From contig JAUMTV010000142.1 in NCBI GenBank assembly GCA_030531025.1, forward strand, positions 1 to 7,260: DNA of 7,260 bases, given 5' to 3'. The position numbers and the translations under genes are program-made. This document shows, one piece after another, positions 1 to 6,245 of the stretch. Within the stretch, counting starts at the first letter, position 1, and every line of letters starts with the position of its first letter. The notes below the pieces were generated by a model. It was not told where the DNA came from. It did no database searches and saw nothing but the letters and a program-made list of their open reading frames with translations. This DNA comes from Turicibacter sp. (GTDB taxonomy: Bacteria; Bacillota; Bacilli; MOL361; Turicibacteraceae).

Positions 1-54
1 GAACTTCAGCCTTCCAAGCTGACTGTGAGAGTTCGATTCTCTTCACCCGCTCCA
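1..54 (+). tRNA. tRNA-Gly (anticodon TCC), 3' part, cut by window edge
   Basis: This is the 3' portion of a glycine tRNA; the acceptor 5' strand and D arm lie before the window. The anticodon stem is TCAGC (6-10) with GCTGA (18-22), enclosing the 7-base loop CTTCCAA with anticodon TCC at 13-15. The T arm is GAGAG (27-31), loop TTCGATT (32-38), CTCTT (39-43), with one G-T pair. The acceptor 3' strand CACCCGC (44-50) is followed by discriminator T51 and an encoded CCA (52-54), as is common in Bacillota. Two terminators follow directly, so this is probably the last gene of a tRNA or rRNA-tRNA transcript. Confidence 0.95.
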
Positions 55-66
55 CTTGAGTATAAC

Positions 67-89
67 GCACTCTACGAGTGCTTTTTTTT
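67..89 (+). terminator. Rho-independent terminator after tRNA-Gly
   Basis: A perfect 6-bp stem, GCACTC (67-72) with GAGTGC (76-81), closes a 3-base loop TAC and is followed at once by eight T residues (82-89). It lies 12 bases after the tRNA CCA end, the expected place for ending the tRNA transcript. Confidence 0.88.
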
Positions 90-116
90 ATTTCTAGATG
101 AATGAAAATAATTGTT

Positions 117-138
117 GACGCTTAATGCGTCTTTTTTT
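117..138 (+). terminator. Second, tandem rho-independent terminator
   Basis: A perfect 5-bp stem, GACGC (117-121) with GCGTC (127-131), has loop TTAAT and is followed by seven T residues (132-138). It lies 27 bases after the first terminator with no gene between them. It is therefore best read as a back-up terminator insulating hemA from strong tRNA transcription. Confidence 0.75.
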
Positions 139-186
139 ATTGTTATAGGAGTTTTTAATAAATATGGTGAACTCTTTATATTGAAA

Positions 187-216
187 TTTACAAATGAACT
201 TGAACTGAGGTATACT
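187..216 (+). promoter_or_regulatory. Probable sigma-A promoter for hemA-hemL
   Basis: The -35 box TTTACA (187-192) and the -10 box TATACT (211-216) each match the consensus at five of six positions and are separated by 18 bases. Initiation would fall near 223, giving a leader of roughly 35 bases. That is too short for a cobalamin riboswitch or T-box, and I see no such structure between the tRNA terminators and hemA. TGAACT repeats overlap the spacer (see findings). Confidence 0.65.
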
Positions 217-245
217 ATATAAGGATAAAAAATAACTGTTTTATT

Positions 246-250
246 GGAGG
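246..250 (+). promoter_or_regulatory. Ribosome binding site of hemA
   Basis: GGAGG lies 6 bases before the ATG at 257. This strong Shine-Dalgarno match fixes the hemA start. Confidence 0.85.
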
Positions 251-256
251 TTAGCT

Positions 257-1492
257 ATGGATATAGGCGTTATTGGAGTCAACCATAATTCAGCGCCAAT
301 TAGTGTGCGAGAAAAAGTATCGTTCACGGATACTAAAAAGATAGAAGCTATTAACTCCTTATTAGATAACGGTATAAGTGAAATTATAATATTATCTACA
401 TGCAATCGAAGTGAAATTTATATTTATGCTGACAATATTGAAGAGAAAATAAATATTGTCTCTTCATACTATAAACAATTTTTTGAGGAAGAAGATATTA
501 ATCAATATCTATTTCATAAAACTGGGCATGAGGCTATCCATCATCTTTTTAAGGTTACTGCTGGATTAGATTCAATTGTTCTTGGTGAAGATCAAATATT
601 AGGTCAAGTCAAGAAAGCCCATGAATTTTCAATGCAATTGGGAGCAAGTAAGAAAGTTTTTAATAAACTTTTTAGAGAGGCTATCACTACTTCAAAAGAA
701 ATAAAAAGCTCAACAAAAATTTCTGAACAACCATTATCGATAAGCTATATTGGTGTAAAACTTTTAAAAGAAAAGATAGGCTCTTTAGCAAATAAGAGTG
801 CCTTAGTTATTGGCTATGGGAAGATGAGTAAATTAACAATGACCTATCTTCAAGAGGAACAGATTTCAAAGATATATCTTGCGAATAGAAGCCATGGTAA
901 AGTGAATCAAATTACTGATGAATTTACAAATGTAATTCCAATTCAATATGAAGAAAGATATGACGTGTTAAAAAAAGTTGATATTGTTGTGAGTGCAACA
1001 GCTGCACCCCATACGATCATCCGTTATAATGAGATGCCTCAAATAACTCATTCACTTTATGTGATGGATATTGCTTTACCACGGGATATTGACCCACAAA
1101 TTAATTCATTAGACAATGTAGAGCTTTATGATATAGATGACTTAAAGAAAATACACGATGAGAATGGATGTAAACGTGTAGAGTTAGCTGCTATTGCACA
1201 TGATATGATTCAAGATAAAATTGATGATTTTATCATCTGGTTAGATTCAGCGAATATTGATCCTACTATTAAATCATTAAATGAGAAATGTCATGAGATA
1301 AAAGAGGATTCATTGGATTATCTATTTAAGAAATTAAATCTGGACATACGAGAGCAAAAATTAATTGATCGTATGATGGAAAATGCTTTAAAAAGGTTGA
1401 TTAGAGAACCGATTGTTAATTTGAAACAAATAAAAGATCGTGGTAAAAGAGAAGCATATATTAAATTAATCGAAGAATTATTTGAGATTTAA
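257..1492 (+). CDS. hemA: Glutamyl-tRNA reductase
   Basis: This cytoplasmic enzyme reduces the activated glutamate of Glu-tRNA(Glu) to glutamate-1-semialdehyde with NADPH, the first committed step of C5 tetrapyrrole synthesis. At 411 residues it has normal family length. The N-terminal catalytic domain carries GVNHNSAP (7-14) and the STCNR motif with the thioester-forming Cys49. It continues through HHLFKV (His96 aligns with the conserved active-site His) and GLDSIVLGEDQILGQ (103-117). A Rossmann NADPH domain follows, with VIGYGKM (184-190), LANRS (208-212), SATAAPH (246-252) and DIALPRDIDP (271-280). The C-terminal part is the helical dimerisation domain, with ENALKRLIREP near 375-385. The D in GEDQ and the GYGKMSK loop differ from the more usual GEPQ and GAGEMG, but the catalytic Cys is intact. 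A promoter and GGAGG precede the gene; hemL follows after 17 bases. Confidence 0.97.
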   Translation: MDIGVIGVNHNSAPISVREKVSFTDTKKIEAINSLLDNGISEIIILSTCNRSEIYIYADNIEEKINIVSSYYKQFFEEEDINQYLFHKTGHEAIHHLFKVTAGLDSIVLGEDQILGQVKKAHEFSMQLGASKKVFNKLFREAITTSKEIKSSTKISEQPLSISYIGVKLLKEKIGSLANKSALVIGYGKMSKLTMTYLQEEQISKIYLANRSHGKVNQITDEFTNVIPIQYEERYDVLKKVDIVVSATAAPHTIIRYNEMPQITHSLYVMDIALPRDIDPQINSLDNVELYDIDDLKKIHDENGCKRVELAAIAHDMIQDKIDDFIIWLDSANIDPTIKSLNEKCHEIKEDSLDYLFKKLNLDIREQKLIDRMMENALKRLIREPIVNLKQIKDRGKREAYIKLIEELFEI

Positions 1493-1509
1493 CCTTTGGA
1501 GGTAATGAT

Positions 1510-2805
1510 ATGAAAACTGTAAAATCAGAACAAATTTATAAAGAAGCAACGAAGTATATTCCAGGAGGTGTTAATAGCCCGGTTCGAGCGTTTAAATCTG
1601 TTGGGTTAAGTCCGATATTTGTTGATCATGCTCATGGAAGTAAAATTTATGATGTTGATGGAAATGAATATATTGATTATATTTGTTCATGGGGACCATT
1701 AATGCTTGGTCATTCTCCGAAGGAATTGAGTGTTGGAATAGAAGAAATCATTCAAAAAGGAACAAGTTATGGGGTGCCAACTCAGATCGAGGTTGAGATG
1801 GCAAAAATTATTGTAGATGCCTATCCAGCTATTGATCAAGTTCGTATGGTTAATTCAGGAACTGAAGCAACTATGAGTGCTTTACGAGTAGCAAGAGGCT
1901 ATACAGGAAGAAATAAGATCTTAAAATTTGAAGGCTGTTATCATGGACATTCAGATGCATTATTAGTTCAATCAGGCTCTGGAACGATTACTTATGGTGT
2001 TCCAACAAGTCCAGGTGTTCCTGATGATGTTGTTAAACATACATTAGTTTCTCGATATAACGATTTAGATGCTGTTAGACAAATTTTTAAAGAGCAAGGA
2101 AGTGAAATTGCTGCTGTTATTGTTGAAACAATCTCAGGAAATATGGGATTAGTTAAAGGGAAACAAGAGTTTATTGAATTATTAAGAGAAGTATGTACAG
2201 AGTATGGGACTGTTTTAATTTTTGATGAAGTCATTACAGGGTTTAGAATTAGCTTTCATAGTTCTCCTGATTACTTTGGGGTAGAACCAGATATGGTTTG
2301 CTTTGGGAAAATTATTGGAGCAGGATTACCAGTTGGAGCCTATGGAGGGAAAAAGGAAATTATGAGTATGGTTTCTCCAGTTGGCCCAGTTTATCAAGCA
2401 GGAACGTTATCAGGAAATCCATTAGCTATGTATATGGGGAAAAAGAATTTAGAAATTTTAAGAGATAATCCTCAGATTTATACTGAGTTAGATCGAAAAG
2501 CTAAAAAGCTTGAAGAAGGGATCAAACAGAACTTAGAAAACCTAGGATTAGATTATGTTGTAACGAGAGCAGGGTCTTTAGTTTGTTTATTCTTTACTAA
2601 GGGTCCAGTTGAAAGCTATGACGATGCAAAAAAATGTGATATTGAAAAATTTAATAAATACTTTGCAGAATTACTAAAGCAAGGAATTTTAATAGGCCCT
2701 AGTCAATATGAAGCAATGTTTTTATCTAATGCTCATACCGATGAAGATATAGAACAAACAATTAAGGCGAATTATGAAGCTTTAAAAGTAGCACATAATT
2801 TATAA
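1510..2805 (+). CDS. hemL: Glutamate-1-semialdehyde 2,1-aminomutase
   Basis: This PLP-dependent class-III aminotransferase-fold enzyme converts glutamate-1-semialdehyde, the unstable product of HemA, into 5-aminolevulinate. It is 431 residues long, normal for the family. Visible motifs are the N-terminal PGGVNSPVRAF (18-28), NSGTEA (115-120, PLP phosphate side), YHGHSD (144-149), GSGTITYGVPTSPGVP (156-171, mobile active-site loop), FDEVITGFR (238-246) with Asp239 facing the pyridine nitrogen, and FGKIIGAGLPVGAYGG (265-280) with the Schiff-base lysine Lys267. Odd points are ETISGNMG where EPVAGNMG is usual, and SFHSSPDYFG (248-257) where most relatives have a GGAQ-like segment. GGAGG at 1498-1502, 7 bases before the ATG, fixes the start. 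The gene is co-transcribed with hemA, which fits substrate channelling between the two enzymes, and a terminator follows. Confidence 0.97.
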   Translation: MKTVKSEQIYKEATKYIPGGVNSPVRAFKSVGLSPIFVDHAHGSKIYDVDGNEYIDYICSWGPLMLGHSPKELSVGIEEIIQKGTSYGVPTQIEVEMAKIIVDAYPAIDQVRMVNSGTEATMSALRVARGYTGRNKILKFEGCYHGHSDALLVQSGSGTITYGVPTSPGVPDDVVKHTLVSRYNDLDAVRQIFKEQGSEIAAVIVETISGNMGLVKGKQEFIELLREVCTEYGTVLIFDEVITGFRISFHSSPDYFGVEPDMVCFGKIIGAGLPVGAYGGKKEIMSMVSPVGPVYQAGTLSGNPLAMYMGKKNLEILRDNPQIYTELDRKAKKLEEGIKQNLENLGLDYVVTRAGSLVCLFFTKGPVESYDDAKKCDIEKFNKYFAELLKQGILIGPSQYEAMFLSNAHTDEDIEQTIKANYEALKVAHNL

Positions 2806-2837
2806 TTCTGATAATTAGATAGCGATAATTATGATGA

Positions 2838-2866
2838 AACCTAGCCTTTGGCTAGGTTCATTTTTT
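2838..2866 (+). terminator. Rho-independent terminator after hemL
   Basis: A perfect 9-bp stem, AACCTAGCC (2838-2846) with GGCTAGGTT (2850-2858), closes a TTT loop; after CA comes a run of six T (2861-2866). It starts 33 bases after the hemL stop. It divides hemA-hemL from the cbiK-hemC-cobA-hemD-hemB genes, unless read-through or antitermination occurs. Confidence 0.88.
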
Positions 2867-2946
2867 AGAATCGATGCTGACTAAAATTTGTCTTTTTGAA
2901 CAGATAAGCAAAGAAGGGTCAATTATTTGAATGATATTAAGGAATT

Positions 2947-2957
2947 AGGAGGAGGAG
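2947..2957 (+). promoter_or_regulatory. Very strong ribosome binding site of cbiK
   Basis: The run AGGAGGAGGAG ends 1 base before the ATG at 2959. Its first AGGAGG (2947-2952) lies 6 bases from the start, the ideal distance. Purine-rich repetition offers several overlapping Shine-Dalgarno registers. Confidence 0.8.
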
Positions 2958-2958
2958 C

Positions 2959-3747
2959 ATGAAAAAAGCAATATTAGTTGTTAGTTTTGGAACAAGTTAT
3001 AAAGAAACAAGACAAAAAACAATTGAAGCATGTGAAAAAAAGATACAAACAACATTTAGTGACTATAAACTGTATAGTGCCTATACATCAGATAAGATTA
3101 TTCAAAAAATAAGTATGAGAGAAGGAATTGAGGTTCAAAATCCTATTCAAGCTTTAGAGCAATTACATAAAGAACAATATGATGAAGTCATTATTCAACC
3201 ATTATATATTATTAATGGAAAAGAATTTGATGAATTAGCTAAACAAGTTCATACCTATCAGACAAAATTTAAAAATATCTTTTTAGGTGAACCTTTATTA
3301 AGTCCTAAGCAAAACTACGATGAAGTGGTTAAAGCCATTAAATATCAGCTCCCTGTTGTCAATGCCAATGAAGCAATCGTCTTTATGGGGCATGGAACAT
3401 TAAAGAATTCTAACGAATGTTATAAAAGGTTAGAATCCCATTTAAAAGCTCAAGGAATCAATGCTTATATTGCAACGATTGAAGGGGAGTCTAGCTTATA
3501 TGAAGTTACCCAAAAGCTTCAGTTGACTGATACAACAACGATTCATTTAGTCCCACTTATGTTAGTTGCAGGTTATCATGTTGTAAAAGATATGATTGGA
3601 GAGAGTGCATCTTCTTGGAAAAATATTTTGGAGCGAGAAGGTTTTAAGGTAAAAGTCGATTTAAAAGCACTCGGTGAGAATCCAAAGATTCAAGATTTAT
3701 TTGTTCAATCAGCCTTTAACGTGATAAATATACTTATGGATAAATAA
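2959..3747 (+). CDS. cbiK: Sirohydrochlorin cobaltochelatase, CbiK type
   Basis: This class-II chelatase inserts Co2+ (or Fe2+) into sirohydrochlorin in early anaerobic cobalamin or siroheme synthesis, without ATP. It has 262 residues, about the size of Salmonella CbiK. The N-terminus AILVVSFGTSYKETR (4-18) is the CbiK-family signature. Candidate metal-binding and catalytic residues are Glu89 (INGKEF), His145 (FMGHGT) and His207 (VAGYHVVKDM). These coincide in number and context with Glu89, His145 and His207 that I recall for Salmonella CbiK. There is no signal peptide, so it should be cytoplasmic, unlike the periplasmic CbiK variants of some sulfate reducers. It stands between hemL and hemC, supporting a corrinoid or siroheme role for the locus. 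Metal preference cannot be read from sequence; an iron role for siroheme is a real alternative. No convincing promoter was found in the 92 bases after the hemL terminator, and no terminator follows the gene. Confidence 0.93.
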   Translation: MKKAILVVSFGTSYKETRQKTIEACEKKIQTTFSDYKLYSAYTSDKIIQKISMREGIEVQNPIQALEQLHKEQYDEVIIQPLYIINGKEFDELAKQVHTYQTKFKNIFLGEPLLSPKQNYDEVVKAIKYQLPVVNANEAIVFMGHGTLKNSNECYKRLESHLKAQGINAYIATIEGESSLYEVTQKLQLTDTTTIHLVPLMLVAGYHVVKDMIGESASSWKNILEREGFKVKVDLKALGENPKIQDLFVQSAFNVINILMDK

Positions 3748-3777
3748 AAAATAAAAGATTAGCCTAAATTAAAAAAA

Positions 3778-3786
3778 TGTTATACT
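3778..3786 (+). promoter_or_regulatory. Probable extended -10 promoter for hemC-cobA-hemD-hemB
   Basis: TG-T-TATACT (TG at 3778-3779, hexamer 3781-3786) matches the extended -10 form TGnTATAAT with one mismatch. A weak -35 candidate, TTAGCC (3759-3764), lies 16 bases upstream in an A-rich stretch. Initiation near 3793 gives a leader of about 36 bases for hemC starting at 3829. No terminator separates cbiK from hemC, so this would add to read-through from cbiK. Confidence 0.5.
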
Positions 3787-3815
3787 TATAGAAGAATGGA
3801 CGAAAAGATTGATAT

Positions 3816-3821
3816 AAGGAG
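3816..3821 (+). promoter_or_regulatory. Ribosome binding site that sets the hemC start
   Basis: AAGGAG lies 7 bases before the ATG at 3829 and 4 bases before the adjacent in-frame ATG at 3826. No such site precedes the further upstream in-frame ATG at 3796. This favours 3829 as the start, which also gives the family-typical N-terminus. Confidence 0.8.
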
Positions 3822-3828
3822 ATTAATG

Positions 3829-4734
3829 ATGAAAGTAGTCGTAGGTACAAGAGGAAGTAAGCTAGCTTTGACACAGACTAATTGGGTCATTGAGGCGTTA
3901 AAGAAAAAACATCCTAGTATTGATTTTGAGATTAAAGTGATTAAGACAAAAGGAGATTTGATTCAAAATGTTTCTTTAGATAAAATTGGCGATAAAGGAT
4001 TGTTTGTCAAAGAAATTGAACAACAATTACTTGATCATGGAATTGATATCGCTGTTCATAGTATGAAGGATATGCCATCGTCTTTACCAGTGGGGCTTAA
4101 ATTTGCAGGAACACCAAAAAGAGAGGATCCAAGAGATGCTTTAATCTTGAAACATCCCTATAAAAGTATCGATGATTTACCAGTTGGCGCTAAAATTGGA
4201 ACAGGAAGCAAACGTCGAAAATATCAATTATTAAAGATGAGACCGGACTTAGAGGTTGTTTCAATTCGTGGAAATATTGATACGAGAATAAAAAAAATAG
4301 AAGAGGAAAATTTAGATGGGATTGTGTTAGCAGCAGCTGGACTTGTTAGAGCTAGGATGACTGAGTACATAACTTGTTATTTACCAATTGAGCAAATGGT
4401 ACCTGCGCCTGCACAAGGAGCACTTGCTATTGAAATTAGAGAAAATGATCCGGACATTGAAGCATTAGTGGACAGTATTAAAGATGTGGTAACAGAAGTT
4501 CAAGTTCAAGCAGAAAGAGGCTTTTTAATTGGTGTGAATGGAAGTTGTCACGTGCCAATGGGAGCATACTGTGAGTTACTAGGCAATAATATTAAACTAA
4601 CTGGACTTTATGGAAATGAAGAAGGTAGTAAACTTATCATTAAAACGTTAGAAGGAAGTGTGGAGTCTCCTATTGATTTAGGGATTGAATTAGCACAAGT
4701 TGTTTTAAAGGAGTATGAAAGCTATGAAGGGTAA
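3829..4734 (+). CDS. hemC: Hydroxymethylbilane synthase (porphobilinogen deaminase)
   Basis: This enzyme joins four porphobilinogen units into the linear tetrapyrrole hydroxymethylbilane, using a covalently held dipyrromethane cofactor. From ATG 3829 it has 301 residues, close to the usual length. Motifs in this numbering are VGTRGSKLAL (5-14), HSMKDMP (77-83) with catalytic Asp81, GTGSKRR (125-131) and SIRGN (145-149) with substrate-binding arginines, VPAPAQGAL (191-199), and NGSCHVPMGAY (237-247) with Cys240 as the cofactor attachment site. The open frame extends upstream to ATG 3796. I reject that start because it lacks a ribosome binding site, adds eleven residues not typical of the family, and begins only a few bases after the predicted transcription start. 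ATG 3826 is a possible alternative. The 3' end overlaps cobA-hemD by 11 bases, suggesting translational coupling. Confidence 0.95.
   Translation: MKVVVGTRGSKLALTQTNWVIEALKKKHPSIDFEIKVIKTKGDLIQNVSLDKIGDKGLFVKEIEQQLLDHGIDIAVHSMKDMPSSLPVGLKFAGTPKREDPRDALILKHPYKSIDDLPVGAKIGTGSKRRKYQLLKMRPDLEVVSIRGNIDTRIKKIEEENLDGIVLAAAGLVRARMTEYITCYLPIEQMVPAPAQGALAIEIRENDPDIEALVDSIKDVVTEVQVQAERGFLIGVNGSCHVPMGAYCELLGNNIKLTGLYGNEEGSKLIIKTLEGSVESPIDLGIELAQVVLKEYESYEG
4707..4713 (+). promoter_or_regulatory. Ribosome binding site that sets the cobA-hemD start
   Basis: AAAGGAG lies inside the end of hemC. It is 10 bases before ATG 4724 but only 1 base before ATG 4715. The 1-base spacing is too short for normal initiation, so 4724 is the preferred start. 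Confidence 0.65.
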
Positions 4735-6229
4735 AGTCTATTTAGTAGGGGCAGGTCCAGGGGATTATAAGTTATTAACATTAAAAGGGTTAGAATGTAT
4801 TAAAGAAGCTGATGTGATTGTTTATGATCGCTTAGCGAATAAAAATTACTTAAAAGAGGCAAAACCTAATTGTCAGTTTATCTATGTTGGGAAAGCTTCT
4901 AGTCATCATACCCTTCCACAAGAGGAGATTAATCGTGTTATAGTTGAGCATGCAAAAGAAGGAAAAGTCGTCACCCGTCTTAAAGGTGGCGACCCTTATG
5001 TATTTGGTCGTGGTGGAGAAGAAGGTGAGATTTTAAAAGCAGAAGGGATTGAGTTTGAAGTCGTTCCTGGCATTACATCTGCAATTGGAGGGCTTTGCTA
5101 TGCTGGCATTCCAATTACTCATCGTGATCATGCTTCTTCTTTTCATGTTGTTACGGGTCATTTAAGAGCCGATGATAAACAAAATCCCGAATTAAATTGG
5201 AATGCTTTAGCGAATGTCAATGGAACCTTAGTTTTTTTAATGGGAGTTGCTAATTTAAAACAGATTAGTGAGCGTTTAATAAAAGAAGGTAAATCTAAAG
5301 AAACACCTGTGGCTCTAATTAGCTGGGCGACACGTTCAAATCAAAAAGTGATTGTTTCAACGCTTGAAGAAGTACATGAAACAGCATTAAAAGAAAAAGT
5401 AAAACCACCGACATTAATTGTTGTAGGATCGGTTGTTAATCTTCGAGAGACATTAAATTTCTTTGAGAACAAACCGTTGTTTGGAAAAAATATTATTGTC
5501 ACACGAAGTAGAACTCAAAATAGTTCCATCGTTGAAAAGATTATGGACTTAGGTGGGAATCCAATTGAAATTCCAACGATTAAGATTGAGAAGTTTAAAA
5601 ATAATGTAGACCTACAAGAGGCGATTAGAAATTTAAAAAACTATACATACTTAGTGTTAACGAGTAAAAATGCAGTTGATATTTTCTTTGATCAATTAGA
5701 AGAACTAGATTTAGACGCTCGGGCGTTAGCTCATTTAAAGGTGTGTGCAATTGGAACAGCCACAGCAAGAGAAATGAAGGCAAGAGGCATTAAGGCGGAT
5801 GTTGTACCAAAAGAGTTTGTGGCAGAATCGTTGTATGAAGAGTTAAAGTCTAGTCTTACTTCTAAAGATAAAATTTTGATTCCACGTGCTAAAAACGCGC
5901 GAGATTTTTTAGTGGAGAAGTTAGAAGAAATTTGTTCGGTTCATGAGATTCATACGTATGAAAGTAAAATAGATTTGAGTCAAAAAGGTGAACTTTTAGA
6001 AATTTTAAATCATGAATCGATTGATTATATTACGTTTGCAAGTTCTTCAAGTGTGAAAAATTTCTTTGAAATCATCGGAAAAGAAAATTTAGATAAAATT
6101 AAAAATAGTAAACTTATTTCAATTGGGCCAATGACCTCATCGGCTTTACTTGAAGTTGAGTTAGATGTTTATAAAGAAGCCAAACAAGCAACCATTGATC
6201 ATCTTTTACAAACAATGATAGCTGATTAG
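4724..6229 (+). CDS. cobA-hemD: Fused uroporphyrinogen-III C-methyltransferase / uroporphyrinogen-III synthase
   Basis: This bifunctional enzyme joins two consecutive steps. The HemD half cyclises hydroxymethylbilane to uroporphyrinogen III, and the CobA (SUMT) half methylates that product twice with S-adenosylmethionine to precorrin-2. From ATG 4724 it has 501 residues, about the sum of the two families. CobA spans about 1-240: [10 protein letters not shown] (5-14), [16 protein letters not shown] (85-100), VVPGITSA (113-120), GIPITHRD (128-135) and [11 protein letters not shown] (228-238). A short hinge with KPLFGK leads to HemD, about 255-501: NIIVTRSR (256-263), LTSKNAV (312-318), CAIGTATA (341-348) and [11 protein letters not shown] (438-448). 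The single reading frame is uninterrupted, so this is a true fusion. Upstream ATG 4715 is less likely because the ribosome binding site lies too close. The gene overlaps hemC by 11 bases, and hemB follows after 16 bases. Confidence 0.95.
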   Translation: MKGKVYLVGAGPGDYKLLTLKGLECIKEADVIVYDRLANKNYLKEAKPNCQFIYVGKASSHHTLPQEEINRVIVEHAKEGKVVTRLKGGDPYVFGRGGEEGEILKAEGIEFEVVPGITSAIGGLCYAGIPITHRDHASSFHVVTGHLRADDKQNPELNWNALANVNGTLVFLMGVANLKQISERLIKEGKSKETPVALISWATRSNQKVIVSTLEEVHETALKEKVKPPTLIVVGSVVNLRETLNFFENKPLFGKNIIVTRSRTQNSSIVEKIMDLGGNPIEIPTIKIEKFKNNVDLQEAIRNLKNYTYLVLTSKNAVDIFFDQLEELDLDARALAHLKVCAIGTATAREMKARGIKADVVPKEFVAESLYEELKSSLTSKDKILIPRAKNARDFLVEKLEEICSVHEIHTYESKIDLSQKGELLEILNHESIDYITFASSSSVKNFFEIIGKENLDKIKNSKLISIGPMTSSALLEVELDVYKEAKQATIDHLLQTMIAD

Positions 6230-6232
6230 TCT

Positions 6233-6237
6233 GGAGG
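6233..6237 (+). promoter_or_regulatory. Ribosome binding site of hemB
   Basis: GGAGG lies 8 bases before the ATG at 6246, in the short gap after the cobA-hemD stop codon. It supports the hemB start and continuous operon translation. Confidence 0.8.
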
Positions 6238-6245
6238 ATCGTAGA

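Noticed and set aside
164..184. Six-codon ATG frame (MVNSLY) before hemA that could be a leader peptide
   Set aside because: It lies upstream of the predicted hemA promoter, has only a poorly spaced purine stretch before it, and is short enough to occur by chance.
139..256. Possible cobalamin riboswitch or T-box upstream of hemA
   Set aside because: The predicted leader is only about 35 bases and no conserved B12-box or T-box sequence is visible. The gap before cbiK was also checked without success.
1..256. Functional link between the tRNA gene and hemA, since HemA uses a tRNA substrate
   Set aside because: The tRNA is for glycine, not glutamate, and is separated from hemA by two terminators, so the closeness is probably incidental.
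1992..2234. 80-codon open frame on the minus strand inside hemL
   Set aside because: It lies wholly within the well-supported hemL gene, and its translation shows no recognisable domain. It is a shadow of coding composition.
2810..2831. Two copies of GATAATTA just after hemL (2810-2817 and 2824-2831)
   Set aside because: This is a short AT-only repeat between a stop codon and a terminator, with no promoter nearby. Chance is the simplest explanation.
2896..2926. TTGAAC followed by AATTAT as a promoter for cbiK
   Set aside because: The spacer is 19 bases and the -10 match is poor. A TGATATTAA sequence at 2932-2940 would start transcription inside the ribosome binding site. Neither is convincing.
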